8,478 nucleotides of DNA from JANXLS01 sp038227045 (GCA_038227045.1 JBBRQD010000180.1:1-8478), one strand, 5' to 3'; shown: positions 1 through 8,399, counted from the stretch's first letter. A program made the numbers and translations. Notes: generated by a model not told the origin, from the sequence alone.

Positions 1-140
1 CAATGATGTCGTTCATCAAGACTCATAACCAGGATTCAACACCCATGCTGTGGACCGCCAAGGCCGAGAAGATCATCGAAAAAGTGGAGCGCGCACGTGC
101 AGCGCTCCAAATCGTCAAACAGTGTGAATCAGTAGACTAG
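1..140 (+). CDS. IS630-like family transposase, C-terminal fragment (5' end outside window)
   Basis: An open frame enters from the left edge (first full codon at base 3) and stops with TAG at 138-140. About 45 residues are visible. They contain a phenylalanine-x-x-x-histidine-asparagine stretch, then WTAKAEKIIEKVERARAAL, and a short polar tail. IS630-family transposases commonly end with an HN motif, a WTA/WTK motif and a lysine/arginine-rich helix, so this is read as the tail of such a DDE transposase, which cuts and pastes its element at TA dinucleotides. The catalytic DDE residues would lie upstream and cannot be checked, nor can I tell whether the copy is intact. I could not recognise the terminal inverted repeat of the element in the bases after the stop. 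The call rests on a short segment; another protein with a similar tail is possible. Confidence 0.65.
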   Translation, partial: MMSFIKTHNQDSTPMLWTAKAEKIIEKVERARAALQIVKQCESVD

Positions 141-397
141 CGAGTTTATTTGTCTTGATTCTATACATTGAAAAATCGAAATGCAACATGTAACGGTTTA
201 CCGATTCGTCACACGCTGGAACCAGCGCGTCTTGCACAATGCGCGATGCGGTTAAGGAATTGCCGTGAACCGGATTTTTTTTAGAAAGTCCGTATTCACT
301 ACTTCTTCCTTTAATGGGCTGGTGTAGGCGTTAATAGCCAGTATGGGGATTATTTTTTTCGGCTCCACTGACCCTTTTGAAAATGGGATGGATGCGC
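141..397. other. non-coding leader between transposase end and the large surface-protein gene
   Basis: No convincing gene lies here. The stretch is less GC-rich than the following gene and holds two T-runs (275-282 and 351-358). Neither is preceded by a strong stem, so I do not call terminators. The promoter of the downstream operon should lie here. The best sigma70-like pair I can find, TTGCCG at 260-265 and TAGAAA at 282-287 with 16 bases between, matches consensus at only four of six positions in each box. The right end of the IS630-like element should also fall in this region but was not identified. Confidence 0.5.
214..227. repeat. 14-base palindrome CGCTGG-AA-CCAGCG
   Basis: Two perfect 6-base inverted arms are separated by only two bases, upstream of the large operon. 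The very short centre makes a DNA-binding protein site at least as likely as an RNA hairpin. No T-run follows, so it is not an intrinsic terminator. It could be an operator for the downstream operon or a chance palindrome. Confidence 0.35.
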
Positions 398-3300
398 ATG
401 AATTGTATCGCAAAGCAGCTCTTGTTCGCCGCATTTGCCGCGTCAATTTCCGTCGCGGTGTTTGGTGCCGAAATGAAAAAGGACGCAACGCCGACGGGAC
501 CGGTCAGCTACTACAAGCAGATTCGTCCGATCTTCCAAGCCAATTGCCAGGGTTGCCACCAACCCGCGAAAGCCAAGGGCGGCTATGTCATGACCGCCTA
601 TCCCCGGATGCTTGCGGGCGGCGATTCCAAAGAGAAGCACGCCGCGATCGTGCCGAAAAATCCCGCCGCAAGCCTGCTTATAAAACAGATCACTCCGACC
701 ACCGGCGGCGCCGGCGCCAAAGAGGGCGTCACTGCCGTAGCCAGTGCCAGTGCCGGAGCCGCAGGCACAAAGGCAGAGGCCGAAATGCCCAAGGGCAAAG
801 CGCCACTTCTGGAAAGCGAAATTGCGTTGATTTCGCGCTGGATTCTGGAAGGCGCGATTGACGACACGCCCGAAAATGCGATGCGGCATTTCGACACGGA
901 ACACCCGCCTGTCTACACGCTGCCGCCCGTGATCACATCGCTCGATTTTTCGCCGGATGGAAAGTGGCTGGCAGTGGCCGGGTTTTACGAAGTGCTGCTG
1001 CACAAGGCCGACGGTTCGGGGCTCGAAGCGCGCTTGATCGGCATGTCGGAGCGGATCGAGTCGGTGCGTTTTTCGCCCGATGGAAAATCGCTCGCCGTGG
1101 CCGGCGGCCTGCCCGGGCGCATGGGCGAAGTGCAGGTTTGGGATATTGAAAAACGCAAGCTGACCACGTCGGTCCCCATCACTTACGACACCGTGTACGG
1201 CGCAAGCTGGTCGCCGGACGGCAAGCAGATTTCGTTCGGCTGTTCGGATTTCACGGTTCGCGCCATCGACGCGCAAAGTGGCAAGCAGACGGTGCAGCAA
1301 AGCTCGCATAGCGACTGGGTGCTTGACACCGCGTTTTCTTCGAAGGGCGAGCACATCGTTTCGGTGGGGCGCGACATGTCCGCGAAGCTGACCGAAGTCG
1401 CGACGCAGCGCTTCGTCGACAACATCACTTCCATCACACCGGGCGCGCTGCGCGGCGGACTGCATGCGGTGGCGTCGTTTCCGACCGAGGAACAAGTGCT
1501 CATGGGCGGAGCCGACGGCGCGCCGCAGCTTTACCGCATCCATCGGCTGAAAGCGCGAACAATCGGCGATAACGACAATCTCATCAAAAAGTATCCGGAG
1601 ATGACCGGGCGCATTTATTCCGTGCGGTTCAGCAAGGACGGCAGCAAATTCGCCGCAGCCAGTTCGCTCGACAACAATGGCCAGGTGGTGGTCTACGCGA
1701 GTATTCCCAATGCCGTCGTTTCGGACAAAATCAAAGCGATTCAAGCGAAGACAGCCGACAAGCGCTCCGCCGAAGAGAAGATCGAACTCGACAGGTTCCT
1801 GCACGAAGGCGACAAACTCCTCGCGAAAGCCGATTATCCCGGAAGCGGAATTTACGCGCTGGCATTCAATCCCGATGGCGCGACGGTCGCAGCGGCCGGC
1901 CAGGACGGCACGATTCGCTTGATTAAATGCGCGGACGGCACGGTGGTAAAGCAGTTCCCGGCCGCGCCGATTACCAAAGACGCGAACGCCAGTGGCGCGT
2001 CCACTCTGGCCGCTGCGCTGCAAACGTATCCAGTGAAGCTGGGTGAAAAAGACCCGCTGCCCGCGGGGGCGGACGTGGTCGCGCTCGAAGTCCTGCCTGA
2101 TGCGATTCAAATAGCCCGGCCGACCGACAGCGTTCAGATTCTCGTGACGGCACGGCTGGCTTCAGGCGAAACGTTCGATGCGACGCGGATGGCGACATTC
2201 AAAGTGTCCAACGGCGTCGCGCAGGTCACCGACAAAGGGCAGTTGAACCCCATCAAGAACGGCGGCGGCGCGGTGGAAATAAGCCTGGGCAAAGCGGCGG
2301 CGAAAGTGCCGGTTGAGATTGCCGGTTTGACCGCCTCCTACAAGATGGATTTCATCCACGACGTGAATCCCGTGCTCTCCAAAGTCGGCTGCAACACCGG
2401 CACGTGCCACGGCTCAAAAGACGGAAAGAACGGATTCAAGCTCTCATTGCGCGGCTACGATCCGATCCTGGATGTGCGCGCGTTCGGCGACGATCTGGCG
2501 TCGCGGCGCGTCAACGCGGCCTCGCCCGACGACAGTTTGATGCTGCTCAAGCCGACCGCCGCCGTGCCGCACGAAGGCGGGCAGAAATTCAAACCCGGCG
2601 ACAAATACTACCGCGTTCTCCGCGACTGGATTGCCGACGGCGCGAAGCTCGATCTGGCCACGCCGCGCGTGGAGAAAATCGAGATTTTCCCCAAGAATCC
2701 GGTCATTCAAGCCATTGGTTCGAAACAGCAGGTGCGCGTGGTTGCGCGCTACGTTGGCGGTGAAACGCGCGACGTGACCGCCGAGGCGTTCATCGACAGC
2801 GGCAACGGTGACGTGGCGACCGTCGATTACTTCGGACTCATCAGCACGCTGCGGCGCGGCGAAGCGCCGGTGCTGGCGCGGTACGAAGGCAACTACGCGG
2901 CGGCGACCGTCACGGTCATGGGCGACCGCAGCGGCTTCGCGTGGCAGGAACCGCCTTCTTATGGGCGCATCGACGAACTGGTTGCCGCAAAATGGAAGCG
3001 CATGAAAATATTGCCATCCGAACTCTGCGGCGACACGGAGTTCCTGCGCCGCGCGTATCTCGATCTCACCGGACTGCCACCGGCGGCGGACGATGTGCGA
3101 GCCTATCTTGCCGATACGCGCGACGAACGCGTGAAGCGCGACGAGGTGATCGACAAGCTGATTGGCAATCCCGAATTCGTCGAACACATCTCCAATAAAT
3201 GGGCCGATCTGCTGCAAGTCAACCGCAAGTTCCTCGGCACCGAAGGCTCGCAGGCGTTCCGCGAATGGATTCACAAGCAGATCGAGGCCAACCTGCCGTA

Positions 3301-5599
3301 CGATCAATTCGCGCGGGCCATCATTACGGCCAGCGGGTCGAACAAAGACAATCCACCCGCGTCTTACTACAAGGTGCTGCGCGAACCGGCGGAGACGATG
3401 GAGAACACCACGCATCTGTTCCTCGCGACGCGCTTCAATTGCAACAAATGCCATGACCATCCATTCGAACGCTGGACGCAGGATCAGTACTATCAAACGG
3501 CGGCATTTTTCGCACAGGTCGAACTGAAAAAGGATCCGGCCAGCGGCGAGCGAAATATCGGCGGCTCCGCGGTCGAAGGCGCGAAACCGCTGTATGAAAT
3601 CGTGGGCGATAAGACCTCCGGCGATGTCACGCATCTGCGCACGCAAAAGGTCGCGCCGCCGACCTTCCCGTTCCCCGCAAAATACGACTTGAAGGACGAC
3701 GACAAAGCCTCGCGCCGGCAGAAACTCGCGGCGTGGATCACGTCGCCGGACAACCGCTATTTCGCGACGAGCTACGTCAACCGGCTCTGGGGCTATTTGA
3801 TGGGCGTGGGCATCATCGAGCCGCTGGACGATATTCGCGCGGGAAATCCGCCCACGAATCCCGAGTTGCTCGACTACCTCACGAAGGAATTCCTGCAGCA
3901 TAATTTCGACACGCGCCATGTGATGAAGCTGATCTGCAAATCGCGCGCGTATCAGTTGTCCATCGTGCCGCAGAAATGGAATGCCGACGACAAGACGAAT
4001 TATTCGCACGCCACGGCGCGGCGCCTGCCCGCGGAAGTGCTCTGCGACGCAGTCTTCAAAGTCACCGGCGCGACGCAGAACTTTCCCGGCGTGAAAGCCG
4101 GAACGCGCGCCGCGCAATTGCCGGACTCCGGAATCGATCTGCCCAGCGGGCTGCTGGCGACATTGGGCCGCCCGCCGCGCGAAAGTTCGTGCGAGTGCGA
4201 GCGCAGCAACGACATCCGCCTCGGCTCGGTCATGTCCCTCTTGAGCGGGCCGACTGTCAGCGACGCCATCGACGATCCCAACAACGCCATCGCGAAACTC
4301 GTCGCCGCGCAGCCCGACAATGAAAAGCTGGTCGGCGAACTGTACATGCGCGTGCTCAATCGCGCCGCGACGAAGACGGAGGTCGCCACGGCGCTCAAAA
4401 TGAATGGCTCGATCGCGGGCGAGGATCAAAAGCTCGCCGCGGATCTCGCCGCCATGGAAGCGAAGTTTGCGCCGGCTATCGCGGAGCAGGAGAAGCAGCG
4501 CCTGGCCGCGATTGAAAAAGCGAAGACGGAATTAGTCGCATACGAAAAAGCGATCGCGGCCAAAATCGCGGACGACGAAAAGAAGCGCGTCGAACGCGTC
4601 GCCGCGGACGAAAAAGCGCTCAAGGAATACGACGCAAATCTCGAGAAATATCTCGCCGAGTGGGAAAAGAAATTGCCGTTGAATCCGAACCCGACGGAAT
4701 GGATCGCCCTGGACGTCAAGGATGTGAAGGCGACGGGCAACGTAAAATTGGAGAAGCAAAAAGACGGCACGATTCTCGCCTCGGGTCCGACGCCGAATAC
4801 CGAATACACGATCACCGCCGAACTCGGCGCGATGACCATCACCGGCGTGAAACTCGAAGTCTATCCGCATGAAACGCTGCCCAATTTCGGCCCCGGACGC
4901 GCCAACGACGGCAACTTCGTGTTGAACGAATTCAAGCTCGAATGGGCGCCCAATAGCGGCGACAAGAAAATGTCGAAGGCCAAATTCAAGGAGGTGCGCG
5001 TCGATTTTACGCAAAAGGACTTCGACCCGAAACTCACCATCGGCGAAAAAATCGAGAACAACAAAGGCTGGGCCATCTCCGGCACGCCCGCCGGGCAAAT
5101 CCATCGAGCCACCTTCGCGCTCGACAAACCCATCGCCGGCGATTTGGAAGGGCCGTTGCTGAAATTCACGCTGCCTCAAAAATACGCCGATACCTACAGC
5201 ATCGGCCGGTTCCGAATTTGGGTGACAATTGGCAGCAAACCGCTCGATTTCGGTTTACCCAGTAATGTGGCGTCCCTCATGAACATCGAACCCGAATTTC
5301 GAACGAAGGAGCATCAAGACGCAGTGCTGGCGTACTTCCGCACGGTGGATCCGAAGATTTTCACCTTGAAACAGGCGCTGACGAACGACAAAAAGCCGTT
5401 GCCGATCGACCCGAAGGTGACCGCGCTGAAAGCGACATTGGCGGCGGCTGAAGCGCCGATCCAAATTGAACCCAAGCTGGTGCAACTCAGGCAGGACGGA
5501 AAGATGAGCGCGCAACAATTGAACGACAAGCGGTTGACGGGCGCGCAGGATCTGGTGTGGGCGTTGATCAACAATCCGGCGTTTTTGTTCAATCATTAA
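398..5599 (+). CDS. secreted planctomycete-type cytochrome c / WD40-like / DUF1549-DUF1553 multidomain protein
   Basis: A 1733-residue exported protein. Residues 1-24 look like a Sec signal peptide (hydrophobic core LLFAAFAASISVAVFGA). A planctomycete cytochrome c-like domain follows, with CQGCH at C50/C53/H54 and M130 as a possible axial ligand. WD40-like SPDGK repeats span roughly 178-521. Ig-like segments lie at about 552-646 and 758-843, flanking a second cytochrome-like region with CNTGTCH (C665, C670, H671). DUF1549 (about 857-1065) carries CNKCHDHPFERW at C1015/C1018/H1019. DUF1553 starts near 1105; after about 1335 it is interrupted by a charged coiled coil (1342-1425) and a beta-rich domain (about 1432-1618), then resumes with the typical C-terminal end (TGAQDLVWALINNPAFLFNH). 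The role is inferred as an envelope protein that may bind heme and extracellular substrates; substrate unknown. Start: ATG 398 has GGGA nine bases upstream; ATG 392, ATG 383 and TTG 377 are in-frame alternatives. It pairs with the DUF1501 gene downstream. Confidence 0.9.
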   Translation: MNCIAKQLLFAAFAASISVAVFGAEMKKDATPTGPVSYYKQIRPIFQANCQGCHQPAKAKGGYVMTAYPRMLAGGDSKEKHAAIVPKNPAASLLIKQITPTTGGAGAKEGVTAVASASAGAAGTKAEAEMPKGKAPLLESEIALISRWILEGAIDDTPENAMRHFDTEHPPVYTLPPVITSLDFSPDGKWLAVAGFYEVLLHKADGSGLEARLIGMSERIESVRFSPDGKSLAVAGGLPGRMGEVQVWDIEKRKLTTSVPITYDTVYGASWSPDGKQISFGCSDFTVRAIDAQSGKQTVQQSSHSDWVLDTAFSSKGEHIVSVGRDMSAKLTEVATQRFVDNITSITPGALRGGLHAVASFPTEEQVLMGGADGAPQLYRIHRLKARTIGDNDNLIKKYPEMTGRIYSVRFSKDGSKFAAASSLDNNGQVVVYASIPNAVVSDKIKAIQAKTADKRSAEEKIELDRFLHEGDKLLAKADYPGSGIYALAFNPDGATVAAAGQDGTIRLIKCADGTVVKQFPAAPITKDANASGASTLAAALQTYPVKLGEKDPLPAGADVVALEVLPDAIQIARPTDSVQILVTARLASGETFDATRMATFKVSNGVAQVTDKGQLNPIKNGGGAVEISLGKAAAKVPVEIAGLTASYKMDFIHDVNPVLSKVGCNTGTCHGSKDGKNGFKLSLRGYDPILDVRAFGDDLASRRVNAASPDDSLMLLKPTAAVPHEGGQKFKPGDKYYRVLRDWIADGAKLDLATPRVEKIEIFPKNPVIQAIGSKQQVRVVARYVGGETRDVTAEAFIDSGNGDVATVDYFGLISTLRRGEAPVLARYEGNYAAATVTVMGDRSGFAWQEPPSYGRIDELVAAKWKRMKILPSELCGDTEFLRRAYLDLTGLPPAADDVRAYLADTRDERVKRDEVIDKLIGNPEFVEHISNKWADLLQVNRKFLGTEGSQAFREWIHKQIEANLPYDQFARAIITASGSNKDNPPASYYKVLREPAETMENTTHLFLATRFNCNKCHDHPFERWTQDQYYQTAAFFAQVELKKDPASGERNIGGSAVEGAKPLYEIVGDKTSGDVTHLRTQKVAPPTFPFPAKYDLKDDDKASRRQKLAAWITSPDNRYFATSYVNRLWGYLMGVGIIEPLDDIRAGNPPTNPELLDYLTKEFLQHNFDTRHVMKLICKSRAYQLSIVPQKWNADDKTNYSHATARRLPAEVLCDAVFKVTGATQNFPGVKAGTRAAQLPDSGIDLPSGLLATLGRPPRESSCECERSNDIRLGSVMSLLSGPTVSDAIDDPNNAIAKLVAAQPDNEKLVGELYMRVLNRAATKTEVATALKMNGSIAGEDQKLAADLAAMEAKFAPAIAEQEKQRLAAIEKAKTELVAYEKAIAAKIADDEKKRVERVAADEKALKEYDANLEKYLAEWEKKLPLNPNPTEWIALDVKDVKATGNVKLEKQKDGTILASGPTPNTEYTITAELGAMTITGVKLEVYPHETLPNFGPGRANDGNFVLNEFKLEWAPNSGDKKMSKAKFKEVRVDFTQKDFDPKLTIGEKIENNKGWAISGTPAGQIHRATFALDKPIAGDLEGPLLKFTLPQKYADTYSIGRFRIWVTIGSKPLDFGLPSNVASLMNIEPEFRTKEHQDAVLAYFRTVDPKIFTLKQALTNDKKPLPIDPKVTALKATLAAAEAPIQIEPKLVQLRQDGKMSAQQLNDKRLTGAQDLVWALINNPAFLFNH

Positions 5600-5600
5600 T

Positions 5601-5607
5601 AAAGGGG
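5601..5607 (+). promoter_or_regulatory. ribosome binding site of the DUF1501 gene
   Basis: AAAGGGG lies seven bases before ATG 5615 and begins two bases after the upstream stop codon. It fixes the start of the second gene and, with a 15-base intergenic gap and no terminator, supports cotranscription. Confidence 0.75.
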
Positions 5608-5614
5608 TTTCATA

Positions 5615-7084
<1,470 letters not shown>

Positions 7085-7113
7085 AATCGAGTGCGGAAAT
7101 CGTAAGTGTCTAG

Positions 7114-7143
7114 AGCCGCGCACGTAAGTGAGCGGCTTTTTTT
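7114..7143 (+). terminator. rho-independent terminator of the DUF1553-DUF1501 operon
   Basis: AGCCGC (7114-7119) pairs with GCGGCT (7132-7137). Inside, CAC and GTG extend the stem after one mismatch and leave a GTAA tetraloop. A run of seven T (7137-7143) follows directly. It starts 30 bases after the DUF1501 stop codon. Confidence 0.85.
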
Positions 7144-7147
7144 GTGG

Positions 7148-7175
7148 AAACGGGGACTGTACGTCCCCGTTTTTC
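7148..7175 (+). terminator. perfect 10-bp hairpin with T-tract; second terminator or REP-like palindrome
   Basis: AAACGGGGAC (7148-7157) and GTCCCCGTTT (7163-7172) form a perfect stem around the loop TGTAC, and the T-run continues to 7174. It can act as a backup terminator four bases after the first. The GGGGAC...GTCCCC core also resembles dispersed palindromes linked to REP-associated tyrosine transposases in many environmental bacteria, so it may be a repeat that inserted here. That reading is inference from general resemblance. Confidence 0.7.
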
Positions 7176-7183
7176 TACAAACC

Positions 7184-7200
7184 AATGCGCCGTCTGCTCT
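7184..7200 (+). repeat. upstream copy of a 13-base direct repeat (AATGCGCCGTCTG), possible IS end
   Basis: Bases 7184-7196 are identical to 8285-8297, and similarity continues loosely (CTCTGAAAA here, TCTCAAAAA there). This copy starts 129 bases before the start codon of the nuclease-like gene; the other starts 128 bases before the gene entering the right edge. Beyond the terminal 20 or so bases the two leaders do not align. Matching short ends with divergent interiors suggest related insertion sequence ends, but this is not proven. Confidence 0.5.
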
Positions 7201-7300
7201 GAAAATTCGAGCGTTCACAACCAAGTTAGTAAGTAGTTAGCCCATTTTCATTCTCTCTGGGTGTGCGGTACTCCGCTCATTGTGGCTGTCCCGGAGTTTA

Positions 7301-7307
7301 AAGGGAG
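7301..7307 (+). promoter_or_regulatory. ribosome binding site deciding the nuclease-like gene start
   Basis: AAGGGAG lies five bases before ATG 7313. It favours this start over the in-frame TTG at 7280, which would place the purine-rich site inside the coding region. Confidence 0.75.
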
Positions 7308-7312
7308 AATAC

Positions 7313-7852
7313 ATGCATACTCGTGCGCCAAAACAACTAGGTGACTTTGGAGAAGGTTTAGTCACATACGCTCTTATAAGAAAAGGATTCGAAGTCGCAT
7401 GCGTTGATCATGTGGGAGCGGACCTGATTGCAGAACGCATGCATCATAAACTTGCCGTCTCTGTTAAGACAAGGAGCTTCAAGGCCGCAAGTAATGAATC
7501 TCGCGGTATTGGGATAGAACACGATCATATAGAAAAGTTAAAATACTTTGCTAAGCGCTTCGATTTGGACCCAGTGTTTGCACAGGTCGTCTCTATCGTT
7601 GACGACAAAATCATACATCTTTTCATAATGCGCATTGAAGATCTCAGTAAGGTTGTGGCTAATAAGGTAATGTCGGAAGCCAAAGACGGTTACAGCCTGA
7701 GTTTTAGTAGAAAACGTTTACCTTCTCTAATTAGTGATCCGTATGTCGATTATTCTAGTTGGAGCAACGAATCAATTGGTTCAAAGTTGTTTGGTCCCGT
7801 CGTTCAGCCCCCAGGAAACACCGGGGGACAGATACCAATTTCGCCGCTGTAG
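7313..7852 (+). CDS. Hjc-like PD-(D/E)XK nuclease-fold protein, function unknown
   Basis: A 179-residue protein with no signal peptide or membrane segment. The order of motifs fits a Holliday junction resolvase-like PD-(D/E)XK fold: an N-terminal helix with GEG (E14), then GFEVACVDHVGADLIAE with D37, a strand LAVSVKTR with K52, and a segment around residues 68-95 (IEHDHIEKLKYFAKRFDLDPVFAQVVSI) like the helix-strand of archaeal Hjc proteins. The usual Glu/Gln two residues before the lysine is Ser50, so catalysis may be altered; it may be active, weakened or DNA-binding only. GC is about 44% by hand count against about 60% in the large genes, which suggests recent acquisition. Residues from P166 onward are encoded inside a GC-rich REP-like repeat, so the native C-terminus was probably different. 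The next gene begins 21 bases downstream. A restriction, repair or mobile-element role is possible; nothing here decides it. Confidence 0.75.
   Translation: MHTRAPKQLGDFGEGLVTYALIRKGFEVACVDHVGADLIAERMHHKLAVSVKTRSFKAASNESRGIGIEHDHIEKLKYFAKRFDLDPVFAQVVSIVDDKIIHLFIMRIEDLSKVVANKVMSEAKDGYSLSFSRKRLPSLISDPYVDYSSWSNESIGSKLFGPVVQPPGNTGGQIPISPL
7808..7841 (+). repeat. REP-like palindromic sequence overlapping the 3' end of the nuclease-like gene
   Basis: CCCCC (7808-7812) pairs with GGGGG (7823-7827); after a bulged A, GG pairs with CC around the loop AAACA. The following GACAGATACCAATTT resembles the flank of dispersed repeats (a GGGGACAGATACC type) associated with REP-associated tyrosine transposases in many environmental genomes. 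The stop codon of the nuclease-like gene is nine bases beyond. Base composition jumps from AT-rich to GC-rich at this point. The family assignment is from memory and needs a genome-wide copy count. Confidence 0.5.
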
Positions 7853-7860
7853 GGCATTCG

Positions 7861-7865
7861 AGGAG
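7861..7865 (+). promoter_or_regulatory. ribosome binding site deciding the small conserved gene start
   Basis: AGGAG lies eight bases before ATG 7874 but only two before the in-frame ATG at 7868. The spacing favours 7874, giving a protein beginning MWIFT. Confidence 0.7.
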
Positions 7866-7873
7866 TAATGCTG

Positions 7874-8245
7874 ATGTGGATTTTCACCAAACACGGCTTC
7901 TTCAGTGCGGTCTGCGCCCGCCAAGGGAACGGCAAGCATGGCCAGCCCGTCGATCCTGACCGGATCATGGTCCGGGCCAGACTTCGTGGCCATCTCAACG
8001 CCCTGAAGAAGCAATTCCCCAATCTGCTGAGCGGGTGCGAAGTCCAGGAGTCTGCTGGGACCGATTACGCCTACCGGCTATTCGTTCAGAAGCCTGAATG
8101 GATCAAGGTGCTGGCGGCGCTCGCCGAGGAAACCGACTACGACAACTTCAAATCGGAAGTCGCTCACCACCAAGGAAAAGCGGGTGCGGCATATGAGCAT
8201 TCGCTGCACGAGGTCTGGTCGGTTATGCACAATTTGCAGAAGTAG
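7874..8245 (+). CDS. small conserved protein of unknown function (MWIFT start)
   Basis: A 123-residue soluble protein without signal peptide or membrane helices. It starts MWIFTKHGFFSAVCAR and shows DPDRIMVRARLRGHL (27-41), GTDYAYRLFV (62-71) and TDYDNFKSEV (87-96), ending in a helix-rich EHSLHEVWSVMHNLQK. I recognise this pattern as a small conserved protein found in scattered bacteria and archaea, usually annotated as hypothetical; no catalytic motif is evident, and the conserved D, Y, R and NFK residues suggest ligand or nucleic acid contact at most. GC is about 59%, like the large genes and unlike the 44% nuclease-like gene just upstream. The 21-base gap and strong ribosome binding site allow cotranscription, but the composition step and the repeat between them argue that the pair is recent. 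In-frame ATG 7868 is an alternative start. Confidence 0.8.
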   Translation: MWIFTKHGFFSAVCARQGNGKHGQPVDPDRIMVRARLRGHLNALKKQFPNLLSGCEVQESAGTDYAYRLFVQKPEWIKVLAALAEETDYDNFKSEVAHHQGKAGAAYEHSLHEVWSVMHNLQK

Positions 8246-8253
8246 AAAACTCC

Positions 8254-8270
8254 GGAACAGACGTGATATT
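8254..8270. repeat. imperfect inverted copy of the 7184/8285 repeat
   Basis: Read on the minus strand, 8254-8270 matches the repeat end at 12 of 17 positions, including the block ACAGACG (8257-8263) that is inverted as CGTCTGT at 8292-8298. It could be a decayed right-hand terminal repeat for an element starting at 7184 and carrying both small genes, or simply one arm of a local inverted repeat. The mismatches are clustered, so the case is weak. Confidence 0.25.
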
Positions 8271-8284
8271 GATTTATAGGAAAT

Positions 8285-8301
8285 AATGCGCCGTCTGTCT
8301 C
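8285..8301 (+). repeat. downstream copy of the 13-base direct repeat, possible left end of an insertion sequence
   Basis: AATGCGCCGTCTG (8285-8297) is identical to 7184-7196. It begins 128 bases upstream of the start codon at 8413, a leader length reasonable for an insertion sequence left end and first transposition gene. The extent of the element lies beyond the window, so the other end cannot be compared. Confidence 0.45.
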
Positions 8302-8399
8302 AAAAAGCGCGCACCGCCTTCGCGAACAGTCAAATATTCGTATCCCTCCGGTGAAGTACATCTACCCAACACAGCCGGTCATCTGCTACAACGCGCGTG

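Noticed and set aside
260..287. Sigma70-like promoter TTGCCG/TAGAAA
   Set aside because: Four of six matches in each box is within what chance would give in a leader of this length; noted in the leader entry but not called.
343..861. Plus-strand frame overlapping the start of the large gene
   Set aside because: Product is Arg/Gly-rich low-complexity, lacks a ribosome binding site, and competes with a frame showing a signal peptide and cytochrome motif.
443..2110. Long minus-strand open frame (555 codons)
   Set aside because: It lies opposite the large surface-protein gene; its product is Arg/His-rich without recognisable domains, as expected for the shadow of a GC-rich gene. The same applies to 2444-4429 and 5702-7123 on the minus strand.
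4421..4675. Possible frameshift or foreign insertion in the DUF1553 region because of the low-complexity Ala/Glu/Lys run
   Set aside because: The frame stays open and the canonical C-terminal end follows; similar insertions occur in this family, so it is a domain and not damage.
7210..7240. Short GTTAG direct repeats before the nuclease-like gene as an operator or CRISPR-like unit
   Set aside because: Only two five-base copies with a six-base gap; too short and too few to support any array or operator call.
7280..7312. TTG 7280 as start of the nuclease-like gene
   Set aside because: The purine-rich site at 7301-7307 with five-base spacing to ATG 7313 gives a better start, and the extra residues match no family feature.
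7781..8022. Minus-strand frames over the junction of the two small genes
   Set aside because: They overlap two plus-strand genes that have ribosome binding sites and recognisable protein patterns; the antisense products show none.
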